This document shows positions 18,177-25,466 of a stretch of 27,515 nt of DNA, piece after piece. Position numbers and translations under genes: made by a program. Under the pieces are notes generated by a model. The model was not told the origin of the DNA and ran no database searches. It saw only the letters and a program-made list of their open reading frames with translations. Location: assembly GCA_900754745.1 (NCBI GenBank), contig CAAEEB010000083.1, positions 1-27,515 of the forward strand, read 5' to 3'. Positions within the stretch are counted from its first letter, which is position 1; every line of letters starts with the position of its first letter. This DNA is from an uncultured Collinsella sp. (GTDB lineage: Bacteria; Actinomycetota; Coriobacteriia; Coriobacteriales; Coriobacteriaceae).

Positions 18177-19631
18177 TTAGTAGCCCTGGCCGTAGCCCTG
18201 ACCCTGCTGGCCCAACAGCTCCTCCAGGTACTGGCGCAGCTGCTCGTCGGTAATACCGCCGTTGCCGGTGTCGGTCGCGCTGTCGTCCTGCTGCTGGTTC
18301 TGCAGCTCCTCGTCAGAGCCTAGCTCGACGGTGACCTTCTTCTCTTCCTTACCGCGCATGAGCGTGATCTCGACCTTCTCGCCCACCTCGTGGCTGCGCA
18401 GCGCGATGATTAGGCCATCGGCGCTCGTAATCTCGTCGTCGCCCAGCTTGGTAATGACATCACCCTCTTGGATGCCGGCCTTGGCGGCGGGACCGTCCTC
18501 GACGACGCTTGCCACGTAGGCGCCGCTATCGGTGCTTAGCTTGTTGGTACGGGCGTTGAGCGCGTTGACGCTCGAAAGCGTGGCGCCCAGGTACGGATGA
18601 ACCGGCGTCTTGCCGTCGATGATCTGGTCGGCAATGTTCTTGGCATAGTTGACCGGAATGGCAAAGCCCACGCCCGAGCTGGAGCCCGAGTAGCTCTCGA
18701 TGAGCGAGTTAATACCCACGAGCTCGCCGTTGTCGTTGACGAGCGCGCCGCCGGAGTTGCCCGGGTTGATGGCGGCATCGGTCTGGATCATGTTGGCGTA
18801 GATGGTGTTGCCGCTGGTAGAGCTCATGGCCGTGGAGCGATACAGCGCCGACACGATGCCCGTGGAGACGGACTGCTCGTTGCCGAACGGCGAACCGATG
18901 GCCATGACCCACTCGCCCACGTTGAGCTTGGAGGAATCACCGATCTCAATCGGCGTGAGCTTGGAGGCGTCGGCGTCCTTGAGCTTGATGACGGCCAGGT
19001 CGCTCGAGGCGTCGTTTCCCACAAACTCGGCCTCATAGGTGGTGCCGTCGTCCATGGTCACCACATACTGGTCATAGCCATCGACCACGTGGTTGTTGGT
19101 GAGGATGTGGCCCTCGGTATCGAGTACTACGCCCGAACCGACGCTGCCCGAGCCATCCGACTCGTCAGCAGACTGCGAAAGCGAGCCATTCTGGCTACCG
19201 CTCGAAGTGGCGGTGATGGAAACGACGGAAGGCAGGGCCTTGGCAGAAACGGCCTCGGCCAGCGTGGTGTCCTCGGAGTCGATCGTGATCTTTTGTGTCG
19301 ACGAACCCGAAGCGCCCGCCGTCACGGCATTCTTGCCGCCGCCAATGTTGAGCGTGCCACTCATAATGAGCGCAATGACCAGCAGGGCTCCGCAGGCACA
19401 GCCGGCGAGCGCTGTAATGAAAATCGGCAGCTTTTTGGTCTTGGTCTTGACCACTGTGTGCTTGTTTACAACCTGCTGGCCGCCCAGCGGCTTGCCGGTC
19501 TGTGTGTCGTAAGCCTGCACGTAGGGAATGTTGCCGCCGGCAGGCGTCGACTCCACCTGCACGCGCGGCTGCTGCTGGGTCTCGCCAGCGTTGCCCGCAT
19601 CCTGAGGACGCTGGGAATCGTTCTCGCTCAT
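18177..19631 (-). CDS. HtrA/DegP-type membrane-anchored serine protease with PDZ domain
   Basis: A 484-aa envelope quality-control protease that degrades misfolded exported proteins. A cytoplasmic Gln/Pro-rich tail (1-66) precedes one membrane helix (about 69-90), placing the protease outside the membrane. The trypsin-like domain has its triad at H181 (TNNHVVDG), D211 (SSDLAVIKL) and S293 (NPGNSGGAL); a PDZ domain spans about 370-460 with GIQEGDVITKLGD. The C-terminal tail is Gln/Gly-rich (QGQGYGQGY). The ATG at 19631 follows GAAAGGA by 9 nt; a longer start adds 13 residues without support. It has its own terminator. A hairpin in its leader (19661-19684) may tune expression. Orthology to a particular HtrA is not decided. 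Confidence 0.95.
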   Translation of the reverse strand: MSENDSQRPQDAGNAGETQQQPRVQVESTPAGGNIPYVQAYDTQTGKPLGGQQVVNKHTVVKTKTKKLPIFITALAGCACGALLVIALIMSGTLNIGGGKNAVTAGASGSSTQKITIDSEDTTLAEAVSAKALPSVVSITATSSGSQNGSLSQSADESDGSGSVGSGVVLDTEGHILTNNHVVDGYDQYVVTMDDGTTYEAEFVGNDASSDLAVIKLKDADASKLTPIEIGDSSKLNVGEWVMAIGSPFGNEQSVSTGIVSALYRSTAMSSTSGNTIYANMIQTDAAINPGNSGGALVNDNGELVGINSLIESYSGSSSGVGFAIPVNYAKNIADQIIDGKTPVHPYLGATLSSVNALNARTNKLSTDSGAYVASVVEDGPAAKAGIQEGDVITKLGDDEITSADGLIIALRSHEVGEKVEITLMRGKEEKKVTVELGSDEELQNQQQDDSATDTGNGGITDEQLRQYLEELLGQQGQGYGQGY

Positions 19632-19660
19632 GGCTGCGATCCTTTCGTCTAATAACCAAA

Positions 19661-19684
19661 GGCCCGCCAAACATGTGGCGGGCC
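19661..19684 (-). promoter_or_regulatory. Hairpin in the HtrA gene leader
   Basis: GGCCCGCCA and TGGCGGGCC pair perfectly (9 bp, 6-nt loop); read on minus it is followed by TTTGGTTATT and lies 30 nt before the start codon. It could be an attenuator or a terminator of upstream transcription; the U-run is poor. Confidence 0.4.
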
Positions 19685-19802
19685 ATCATTGTTCACGTTG
19701 AGTTGTACCCCAATATGCGGGTGAACGTGTATGAAAACGCAATCTTTTAGGAAGGCTTAAGTTCTGTTGCAAACCCGAAAGGGACCCGTACCTGCGGTAA
19801 AA

Positions 19803-19835
19803 CCACCACAAAGGTGCCTGTCCCCTTTGTGGTGG
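19803..19835. repeat. Palindrome family A, copy 4
   Basis: CCACCACAAAGG-N9-CCTTTGTGGTGG with perfect 12-bp arms and loop TGCCTGTCC. It starts 4 nt past the GlnR-like gene's stop, so it may end that transcript. Confidence 0.92.
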
Positions 19836-19839
19836 AAAT

Positions 19840-20502
19840 CTAGTCCTTAAACAGATAGCCCACGCCGCGGACGGTGGTGATGTGCGCCGCGATCTGCGGG
19901 CCCACCTTGGAGCGGATGCGTCGGATGTGCACGTCAACGGTACGCGTGCCGCCGCAGTACTCAAAGCCCCACACGCGGTGCAGTAGCACTTCGCGGCTGT
20001 AGGCGCGGTTGGGATGCGTTGCCAAAAAGCTCAGCAGCGAGTACTCCATCAGCGTCAGATCGATGGGCTCATCGTCGAGCGTCACCTGGTAGGTAGCCAG
20101 GTTAATCTCGAGGTTATCGATGTTGAGCACGTCATCGGCGGTGACGGTCTCCTCCTCGCCCATCAGGCGCTGCGCACGAGCCTTGAGCTCGTTGGGCGTC
20201 GCCGTGGGGCATACGAAGTCGGCATGCGCGTGATTCGGCAGACGCAGGGTGCCGAGCGCCTCGTCGTCGACGATCACCAACATGGGGACGCCGCCGCGAT
20301 CGTCAAGCCACTTGGCAATCTGATCGATGCGGTCGCTGCGGATGCCGTCGGAATCGAGGATCAGCAGGTCGAAGTCGTGCGCCGCAGTCGGCGAATCGGG
20401 GGTTGCCAGGCTCACCTCGACACCCAGGGTGGTCGTCAAGCTGCGGGCAAACTCGTGGAAGCGCGTCGTGCGCGCCATGAACAGGGCACTCTTTTCGGAC
20501 AT
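19840..20502 (-). CDS. GlnR-like orphan response regulator (OmpR-type winged helix)
   Basis: A 220-aa DNA-binding protein. The C-terminal winged helix (about 125-218) contains RAYSREVLLHRVWGFEYCGGTRTVDVH-type features: GGTRTVDVHIRRIRSKVGP is very close to actinobacterial GlnR, the global nitrogen regulator. The N-terminal part (about 1-115) resembles an atypical receiver: DLLILDSD is present, but the usual acidic pocket is not evident, as in GlnR, which works without phosphorylation. No histidine kinase is near. ATG at 20502 follows GGAGG by 6 nt; the longer frame overlaps the previous gene. It lies 50 nt after the GlnA-like gene and probably shares its transcript. GlnR identity is inferred from sequence similarity and position. 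Confidence 0.8.
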   Translation of the reverse strand: MSEKSALFMARTTRFHEFARSLTTTLGVEVSLATPDSPTAAHDFDLLILDSDGIRSDRIDQIAKWLDDRGGVPMLVIVDDEALGTLRLPNHAHADFVCPTATPNELKARAQRLMGEEETVTADDVLNIDNLEINLATYQVTLDDEPIDLTLMEYSLLSFLATHPNRAYSREVLLHRVWGFEYCGGTRTVDVHIRRIRSKVGPQIAAHITTVRGVGYLFKD

Positions 20503-20552
20503 ATCGGCCTCCAAGGAAATGAGCTCAATCGTACTGGAACAAGCCAGCGCGA

Positions 20553-21890
20553 TTAGGAGTTCGCCAGATAATGCTTGATCTCCCACTCGGTGATCGTGGA
20601 CTCAAACTTATGCCACTCGTTGCGCTTCTTTTTGAGGAAGAAGCTGTGGATGTGCTCGCCAAGGGCATCCTTCATAAACTGCGAATCCTCAAAGACGTCG
20701 AGCGCCTCTTTGAGCGAGCGCGGCAGTGGCGTGTAGCCGGCCTCGACCATCTGGCGGTCGGTAAGCTTGAGCGTCTCGGCCGTGGCCTCGGGCGGGAGCT
20801 CCAGCTTGCGCTCGATGCCGTCCAGACCAGCCGCCAACGTGACGGCGTTGACCAGGTACGGGTTGGCCATGGGGTCGGGACTGCGCAGCTCGATGCGCGT
20901 GGACAGCTGCTTGCCGGGCTTGTAGACCGGGATGCGGACCATGCTCGCGCGGTTGCGCAGGCCCCACGTGGCGTACTGCGGCACGGAGTCGCCGCCCGTG
21001 GTGATGCGCTTGTACGAGTTGACCGTGGGGTTGGTGATGGCGCTGATCTCGCGCGCGTGCGCCAAGATGCCGGCCATATAGTGCTTGGCGGTATCGGAGA
21101 GATGGTACTTCTCGTCGTCCTCGCCCCAAAAGACGTTGTTGCCGTCGTGGTCGAACAGCGACTGATGCAAAAACATAGCGCTGCCGTCCTCACCCGCCAA
21201 CGGCTTGGGCATAAAGGAGGCGTGGCAACCGCTCTCGTAGGCCTGCTGCTTAATGATGAGCTTGGCCGTGGTGATGGCGTCGGACATGCTCAGGGCCTCG
21301 GCGTGGCGCAGGCTCATGCCATGCTGCGAGCGACCGGCGGCGTGGAAGGTGTACTCCACGGGCACGGACATCTTCTCGAGCGTGAGGACCGTGTTGCGGC
21401 GCAGGTCGCGAGCGGCGTCGCTCACCGAAAGATCGAAGTAGCCCACGTTGTCGAGCGGCTCGGGGGTGTGCTCGTCGGGGAAGTAGTAATACTCCAGCTC
21501 GGCGCCCACGTTGAGCAGATAGCCAGCTTTCTCGGCCTTGCGGAACATGCGACGCAACGCATCGCGCGGATCCCCGGAGAAGGGCTTGCGGTCGGGGGTG
21601 CACACATCACAGAACACGCGGGCAACGCCGTTATGGCTCGGACGCCACGGCAGGATCTGGAAGGTCGAAGCATCGGGAAACGCCAGCATATCGGCTTCCT
21701 CGGGCGTGGCAAAACCCTCGATGGCGGAGCCGTCAAAGCCAATACCCTCCTCAAAAGCGACCTCGAGGTCCTCGGGGCTAATGGCAAAGTTCTTGAGGCG
21801 GCCGAGAATGTCGACAAACCACAGACGAACAAAGCGGATGTCACGTTGCTCTACGGAGCGGAGTACGTAATCGATGTTCTGCTGGTTCAT
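20553..21890 (-). CDS. Glutamine-synthetase-like protein (GSI family, GlnA2-like) with altered metal sites
   Basis: A 445-aa protein with the full type I glutamine synthetase layout: N-terminal beta-grasp with GFDGSAIEGF (51-60), catalytic domain with ELEYYYF (131-137), ITNPTVNSYKR, NRASMVRIP and RIELRSPDPMANPYL. It aligns best, by eye, with actinobacterial GlnA2. Yet where active enzymes have HHE, it has FHA (182-184, Glu to Ala); where they have GQxE it has SQHG (Glu to Gly191); and GSxMH is GSAMF (His to Phe240). Three of six expected metal ligands are thus changed, while E131, E133 and E334 remain. No adenylylation tyrosine is seen. GGGGAG lies 6 nt before the ATG at 21890. Either it is inactive, a sensor, or acts on another substrate; I cannot tell. 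Confidence 0.85.
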   Translation of the reverse strand: MNQQNIDYVLRSVEQRDIRFVRLWFVDILGRLKNFAISPEDLEVAFEEGIGFDGSAIEGFATPEEADMLAFPDASTFQILPWRPSHNGVARVFCDVCTPDRKPFSGDPRDALRRMFRKAEKAGYLLNVGAELEYYYFPDEHTPEPLDNVGYFDLSVSDAARDLRRNTVLTLEKMSVPVEYTFHAAGRSQHGMSLRHAEALSMSDAITTAKLIIKQQAYESGCHASFMPKPLAGEDGSAMFLHQSLFDHDGNNVFWGEDDEKYHLSDTAKHYMAGILAHAREISAITNPTVNSYKRITTGGDSVPQYATWGLRNRASMVRIPVYKPGKQLSTRIELRSPDPMANPYLVNAVTLAAGLDGIERKLELPPEATAETLKLTDRQMVEAGYTPLPRSLKEALDVFEDSQFMKDALGEHIHSFFLKKKRNEWHKFESTITEWEIKHYLANS

Positions 21891-21925
21891 GTCGCTCCCC
21901 TTTCTTTCGGGCGGGTTTCGACTGG

Positions 21926-21971
21926 TCTATATCGCAGATACTATCGCAGAAAAATGTTTCCGCAGGGTTAA
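21926..21971 (-). promoter_or_regulatory. GlnA-like promoter region with a GlnR-like box
   Basis: On the minus strand TTAAC-N6-GAAAC (21956-21971) fits the GlnR half-site pair GTnAC-N6-GAAAC in 9 of 10 positions. TAGTAT (21938-21943) and TATAGA (21926-21931) are possible -10 boxes, putting the site over the -35 area. Only one box pair is seen. Confidence 0.35.
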
Positions 21972-22023
21972 AGCGTATCAAGCGCTCAAAAAACGTGTGC
22001 GAACAGGCAGATATGACAAGCGG

Positions 22024-22395
22024 CTATCGTTCGGATTCAGAGACAATTTGTCTGCAGGCTCGTTCCAGCGCAGGGAACTCCATCGTCACTGCATCCCAAA
22101 CAACCGAGCGATCGACATTGCCGTAATCATGCGCAAGATAATTTCTCATGCCGATAATTCCACGCCACTCAATTTCGGGATGAAGCCGCTGCGAGCGTTC
22201 CGACAACTTGCCCGCTTCTTCCGTCACCCTAAGTGCGCACATCAAAAGGGAGTCCGCCAACGCCCTCGTCCGCACGTCATTCGCATGCAGAAACTGGTCC
22301 TCGGTGATATCAAAAACCTTGATGCGCTCGTTCGTTTCAGAGATGGCCTCCAAAACCTCTTGGGCACGAAGGCTGTCTGACTTACGCGCGATCAT
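22024..22395 (-). CDS. HepT-like HEPN toxin (DUF86)
   Basis: A 123-aa all-helical HEPN protein. The diagnostic RX4H motif is RNYLAH (R84-H89) followed by DYGNVD, the HepT-type RNase or tRNA-targeting site with a tyrosine that partner MntA proteins can adenylylate. It starts at 22395 with GAAGGAG 9 nt upstream, 14 nt inside the end of the MNT gene, as usual for HEPN/MNT pairs. Base composition is lower in GC than the surrounding genes, a sign of transfer. Toxin activity follows from family and context, not from the sequence alone. Confidence 0.85.
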   Translation of the reverse strand: MIARKSDSLRAQEVLEAISETNERIKVFDITEDQFLHANDVRTRALADSLLMCALRVTEEAGKLSERSQRLHPEIEWRGIIGMRNYLAHDYGNVDRSVVWDAVTMEFPALERACRQIVSESER

Positions 22396-22876
22396 AAAGG
22401 ATCACTCCTTCACGCTCGATTACCGCGGCAAGATCGTCATCAAGATAATCACTCGAGACGAGGTCAACCTGCCTCCCGGTTTCTTTGCGCACCGCCTCAC
22501 CAAACGCCGACAACGCGAAAAGACCAAAGCCCTGCTCACGATCGACTTCGAGACGCAAGTCAATATCACTATCGGCATGTGCCTCGCCACGAGCATACGA
22601 ACCAAAAAGAATCACGCTTTTGATAGCAGGAATCGAGCTGGCTGCCTCGCGGACTGCGGACTCAATCTGGGCAGTATCTAAAATGCCCGCCGAGACGCTT
22701 TCGCTCGCAGAGCTTTTACCGAGTGAAGGAACAAACGGCAGCGAACGCTCGCGCAGCATCTGTCTCATAAACATATTGACCGCAACAGATGAAGACATGC
22801 CAAGTTCTTCGCACAGCTCGGCAAATGAGTCTTTAATTGACGAGTCCACTCGCACACTCAGCACAGACGCAGCCAT
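22382..22876 (-). CDS. MNT nucleotidyltransferase antitoxin fused to a RelB/DinJ-like domain
   Basis: A 164-aa protein. Residues 1-50 look like RelB/DinJ antitoxins (VRVDSSIKDSFAELCEELG, then SVAVNMFMRQ and LPFVPS), a ribbon-helix-helix DNA-binding and dimerising fold. Residues about 70-164 are a minimal nucleotidyltransferase with GSX10DXD: G92-S93 and D104-x-D106 (GSYARGEAHADSDID), the MntA family that blocks HepT by adenylylating it. The gene precedes and overlaps hepT by 14 nt. AGGAGGT lies 5 nt before the ATG at 22876. The RelB-like part could supply the autoregulation that MntA usually lacks. No relE gene is adjacent, so this is a fusion rather than a second system. Confidence 0.85.
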   Translation of the reverse strand: MAASVLSVRVDSSIKDSFAELCEELGMSSSVAVNMFMRQMLRERSLPFVPSLGKSSASESVSAGILDTAQIESAVREAASSIPAIKSVILFGSYARGEAHADSDIDLRLEVDREQGFGLFALSAFGEAVRKETGRQVDLVSSDYLDDDLAAVIEREGVILYDRA

Positions 22877-22891
22877 GGATACCTCCTGTAT

Positions 22892-22914
22892 GACATTGTC
22901 TATATATTATCACA
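22892..22914 (-). promoter_or_regulatory. Candidate promoter and operator of the MNT/HEPN pair
   Basis: On minus an extended -10, TGTGATAAT (22906-22914), is followed by the small dyad GACA-A-TGTC (22892-22900) before the ribosome site. A ribbon-helix-helix domain could bind it. Confidence 0.35.
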
Positions 22915-22918
22915 CAAA

Positions 22919-23941
22919 CTAGCGCGAGGTGGAAGCGCGGTGTTCGATGTGGCCGGGGACCTCGATGCGTTTGGGCGCCAGCTTTGCGGCCTCGCCCACG
23001 GTGGTGGTAACAACGTCGATGCGCTCGGAGAGGCGCTCGACCACGCGCTCGGCAATGGTGAGGGTGTCCTGCGCGGCCGTGGTCACGCCGCCAAAGAGCA
23101 CATGGTTCCAGGGGTAGTCGTCAAACGTCGCGATCTTGAGCCCCGCCGGCAGCGAGGGACCAAGCTGCGCCAGCGCCTCGGTCAGACGCAGGAAGACCAG
23201 ACCGTTGACGGCAATGAGGCCGAGCTTTTTGCCTGCATAGCCGCGGATGGTCTCGTCCAAGCGGCCGACGCCCGAGGCGCCACCATCGGCCAGGGTGACG
23301 ACCTCGCCCGCAAGGCCGCGTCGCGAAAGCTCGTCGGCAAAGGCCTCGGCACGCTCGCGACGCACGGGACTGTCGTCGCTTGCCTCGGTGAGCAGGCACA
23401 GACGCTCGCTGCCCGCAGCGGCCAAGGCGTCTACCAAGCCGGCGACCAGCTCACGGTTGTTAGATGTCACCAGATCGACACCGCCGTCGGCAACATCGCG
23501 GTCGAGCAGCACAACGGGCAGGCGCCCCGCTGCCGCGACGATCGCCTCGTCATTGCCTCCGCAGGTGTTGACGACCAAGCCGTCCACGCCGGCATCGATA
23601 AGTCTGGTGAGCGACTCGGCCTCCTTGGCAGGGTCGTTGCCGCTGATGGCCGTCATAAGCGAGCAGCCGCGCGCGGCGGCACTGGCGGAAAGCCCCTCGA
23701 GCATGGCGCTCGAGAACGGGTTGGCGATGTCGGCCAGGATCACGCCGATGAGGTTGGTGCGCGAGCTGCGCAGGTTGCGTGCGGCGGCGCGGGGACGATA
23801 GCCCGTACGCTCGATGACCTCGGCGATGCGGGCGCGGGTCTCCTCGGTCATCTGACCGGGACGGTTGTTGAGGTAGCGCGAAACGGTGGCCGGGCTCACG
23901 CCCGCCTCGGCGGCAATGTCTTTGATTCTCATCTGCGCCAT
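22919..23941 (-). CDS. LacI-family repressor, probable KDG regulator
   Basis: About 340 aa. The N-terminal helix-turn-helix and hinge helix are clear: IKDIAAEAGVSPATVSRYLNN then a hinge after RPRAAARNLRSS. The rest is the periplasmic-binding-like effector domain (NLIGVILADIANPFSS ... VDGLVVN ... IATFDDYPW). It is transcribed away from kdgK and shares the intergenic operators at 24045-24071, so it likely represses kdgK (and itself), with KDG or a related sugar acid as inducer. Start is uncertain: ATG at 23941 has a weak GGGGTG before it, ATG at 23932 starts at the usual MRIKD position with no site, and longer starts lack sites. The effector is inferred from the neighbours. Confidence 0.85.
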   Translation of the reverse strand: MAQMRIKDIAAEAGVSPATVSRYLNNRPGQMTEETRARIAEVIERTGYRPRAAARNLRSSRTNLIGVILADIANPFSSAMLEGLSASAAARGCSLMTAISGNDPAKEAESLTRLIDAGVDGLVVNTCGGNDEAIVAAAGRLPVVLLDRDVADGGVDLVTSNNRELVAGLVDALAAAGSERLCLLTEASDDSPVRRERAEAFADELSRRGLAGEVVTLADGGASGVGRLDETIRGYAGKKLGLIAVNGLVFLRLTEALAQLGPSLPAGLKIATFDDYPWNHVLFGGVTTAAQDTLTIAERVVERLSERIDVVTTTVGEAAKLAPKRIEVPGHIEHRASTSR

Positions 23942-24006
23942 GGCGCACCCCGTTTCCCACGTGTCGGCAATCTTAGCCATTTTAGGCATTTTTTTAAAAA
24001 TCTCGC

Positions 24007-24071
24007 TTGCAAAACGCTGTAGGTGAGTATACTACAACTCGAAACGAAACCGATTTCGTAAACCGATTTCG
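24007..24071. promoter_or_regulatory. Divergent promoter with two overlapping LacI-type operators
   Basis: TATACT near 24026-24033 is palindromic and can serve as -10 on either strand (plus: TTGCAA at 24007 with a short spacer). Just downstream on plus, CGAAACCGATTTCG (24045-24058) and GTAAACCGATTTCG (24058-24071) are 13 bp apart. The first is a near-perfect LacI-family palindrome. Both lie where binding would block kdgK transcription and overlap the -35 of the repressor gene. Confidence 0.6.
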
Positions 24072-24075
24072 GCAA

Positions 24076-24133
24076 GCGTTGGCACGGAGGTGCAAAGATG
24101 CACCCTACCGTCTTGGCACCTCCGTGCCAACGC
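24076..24133 (+). promoter_or_regulatory. Long hairpin in the kdgK leader
   Basis: Perfect 18-bp arms (24076-24093 and 24116-24133, GCGTTGGCACGGAGGTGC and complement) with a 22-nt loop. The left arm holds the GGAGG of the leader ORF, paired to CCTCC in the right arm. An alternative hairpin GGTGCA-N4-TGCACC (24089-24104) uses part of the same arm, so the two exclude each other. No U-run follows, so this is not a simple terminator. Confidence 0.75.
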
Positions 24134-24184
24134 CATATCAAAGGTGTACGCACAGTCAAGAAGGAGCTACGCGACCATGGGTAA
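24098..24184 (+). CDS. 28-codon leader ORF overlapping the kdgK start
   Basis: ATG at 24098 has GGAGG 7 nt upstream and the frame runs 28 codons (MHPTVLAPPCQRHIKGVR...) to TAA at 24182-24184. The kdgK ATG (24177-24179) lies inside the last codons, so ribosomes finishing the leader could restart on kdgK. No run of one amino acid is seen as in classic attenuators. The coding evidence is the ribosome site, the length and the stop-start overlap. It could be chance. Confidence 0.5.
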   Translation: MHPTVLAPPCQRHIKGVRTVKKELRDHG

Positions 24185-25211
24185 AACGGTTCTTACCTTC
24201 GGCGAGATCATGATGAGGCTCTCGCCCAAAGATCACCTGCGTATTGAGCAGGCCACCGAGTTCGACGTCCGCTACGGCGGCGCCGAGGCCAACACCGCGC
24301 TTTCCCTGGCCTACCAGGGCGACAAGGCCGCCTACGTTTCCGTCGTCCCGGCCAACCGCCTGGGCGAGTGCGCTCTGCGCTCGCTGAAGATCTACGACGT
24401 CGACACCACGCGCGTCGTGCGTCAGGGCGACCGTCTTGGCTCCTATGTATTTGAGGTCGGCGCCTCGCAGCGCGGCAACGGTTGCGTCTACGACCGCAAG
24501 TACTCGGCCATTAACTTGGCCAAGCGCGACGTCTTTGACTGGGACGAGATCCTGGAGGGCATCGACGTCTTCTACTTCTCTGGCGTGACGCCCGCCGTCT
24601 CCGACGAGATGGCCGCTGCCTGCAAGGACGCTCTCACCGCTTGCCGCGCCAAGGGCATCACCACCGTGTGCGACGTTAACTACCGCGGCAAGATGTGGTC
24701 GCCCGAGAAGTCGCAGGCAACCATGAAGGAACTCCTGCCGCTCGTCGACATCTGCATCGCCAACGACGAGGACGCACCTGCCGGCCTCGGCATGACCTGC
24801 GTCTCCGGCTCCCTTGCCCACGGCATCGAGGAGCGCGACACCTACGTCGAGATGGCCCGTCAGATCTGCGCCGAGTACGGCTGCAAGAAGGTCGCATCGG
24901 TCGTCCGCAACATCTCCTGCGTCGAGCGCTCCATCTGGATGGGCATGCTCTATGACGCCGAGAGCGGCGAGCACTGGTTCTCTCCTGCTCACGACGTGCA
25001 CGTGCTCGAGGGCGTTGCCGCCGGCGACGCTTTCAACGCCGGCCTCGTCCATGCCCTCATCAACGACTTCGACCCGCAGGACGCCGTCAACTACGCCATC
25101 GCGGCCTCGATTCTCAAGCTCACCATCAAGGGCGATTCCAACCTGGTGACCGCCGACGAGATCGCCGGCGTGGCAAACGCTGCCGACGGTGGCACCCGCG
25201 TCGCCCGTTAA
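24177..25211 (+). CDS. kdgK: 2-keto-3-deoxygluconate kinase (PfkB family)
   Basis: A 344-aa cytoplasmic kinase that makes 2-keto-3-deoxy-6-phosphogluconate from KDG and ATP. The N-terminus (LTFGEIMMRLSP) and RYGGAEANTALSLAYQG are typical of KdgK. The PfkB anion-hole motif reads AAGDAFNAG (281-289) with the catalytic Asp284; the usual first Gly of GAGD is Ala. The ATG at 24177 has AAGGAG about 10 nt upstream and also overlaps the leader ORF. Codon choice favours C at third positions, suggesting high expression. Next to the LacI-type gene and followed by eda, it forms the KDG route used in uronate and pectin breakdown. Confidence 0.9.
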   Translation: MGKTVLTFGEIMMRLSPKDHLRIEQATEFDVRYGGAEANTALSLAYQGDKAAYVSVVPANRLGECALRSLKIYDVDTTRVVRQGDRLGSYVFEVGASQRGNGCVYDRKYSAINLAKRDVFDWDEILEGIDVFYFSGVTPAVSDEMAAACKDALTACRAKGITTVCDVNYRGKMWSPEKSQATMKELLPLVDICIANDEDAPAGLGMTCVSGSLAHGIEERDTYVEMARQICAEYGCKKVASVVRNISCVERSIWMGMLYDAESGEHWFSPAHDVHVLEGVAAGDAFNAGLVHALINDFDPQDAVNYAIAASILKLTIKGDSNLVTADEIAGVANAADGGTRVAR

Positions 25212-25226
25212 TTCGTTCCCCATTCC

Positions 25227-25416
25227 GCGGGCTGCAGTTTCCCATACCCATACCCCTGCAGCCCGCTCCCCGATTCCTCCGGTCAGGCAAAACCACCAGT
25301 CCCATTCCGGTTTTGCCTGGCATTCCCTACACGACTGGTCGCGCAGCCGGTTTTGGAATTGCTTGTGACCCCAAGCAGTGCCTCCGATAACCAGTCCAAA
25401 ACCGGCTCATGACCAG
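25227..25416 (+). other. Three consecutive hairpins between kdgK and eda
   Basis: First: 11-bp arms 25227-25237 and 25256-25266 (GCGGGCTGCAG). Second: 11-bp arms 25284-25294 and 25309-25319 (CAGGCAAAACC). Third: 12-bp arms 25346-25357 and 25395-25406 (GCCGGTTTTGGA) with outer CTGGTC/GACCAG pairs, then CCCTTTTAG. The third could terminate; the first two have no U-run. They may separate or stabilise kdgK and eda messages. Confidence 0.7.
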
Positions 25417-25466
25417 CCCTTTTAGCAATTACGCGCACTCGCGCGCCGCACATCGAAAGGAACATC

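Noticed and set aside
20571..21971. 466-codon plus-strand ORF opposite the GlnA-like gene
   Set aside because: Antisense shadow; the minus strand carries the family motifs.
22940..24022. 360-codon plus-strand ORF opposite the LacI gene
   Set aside because: Antisense shadow with biased composition; the LacI frame is unmistakable.
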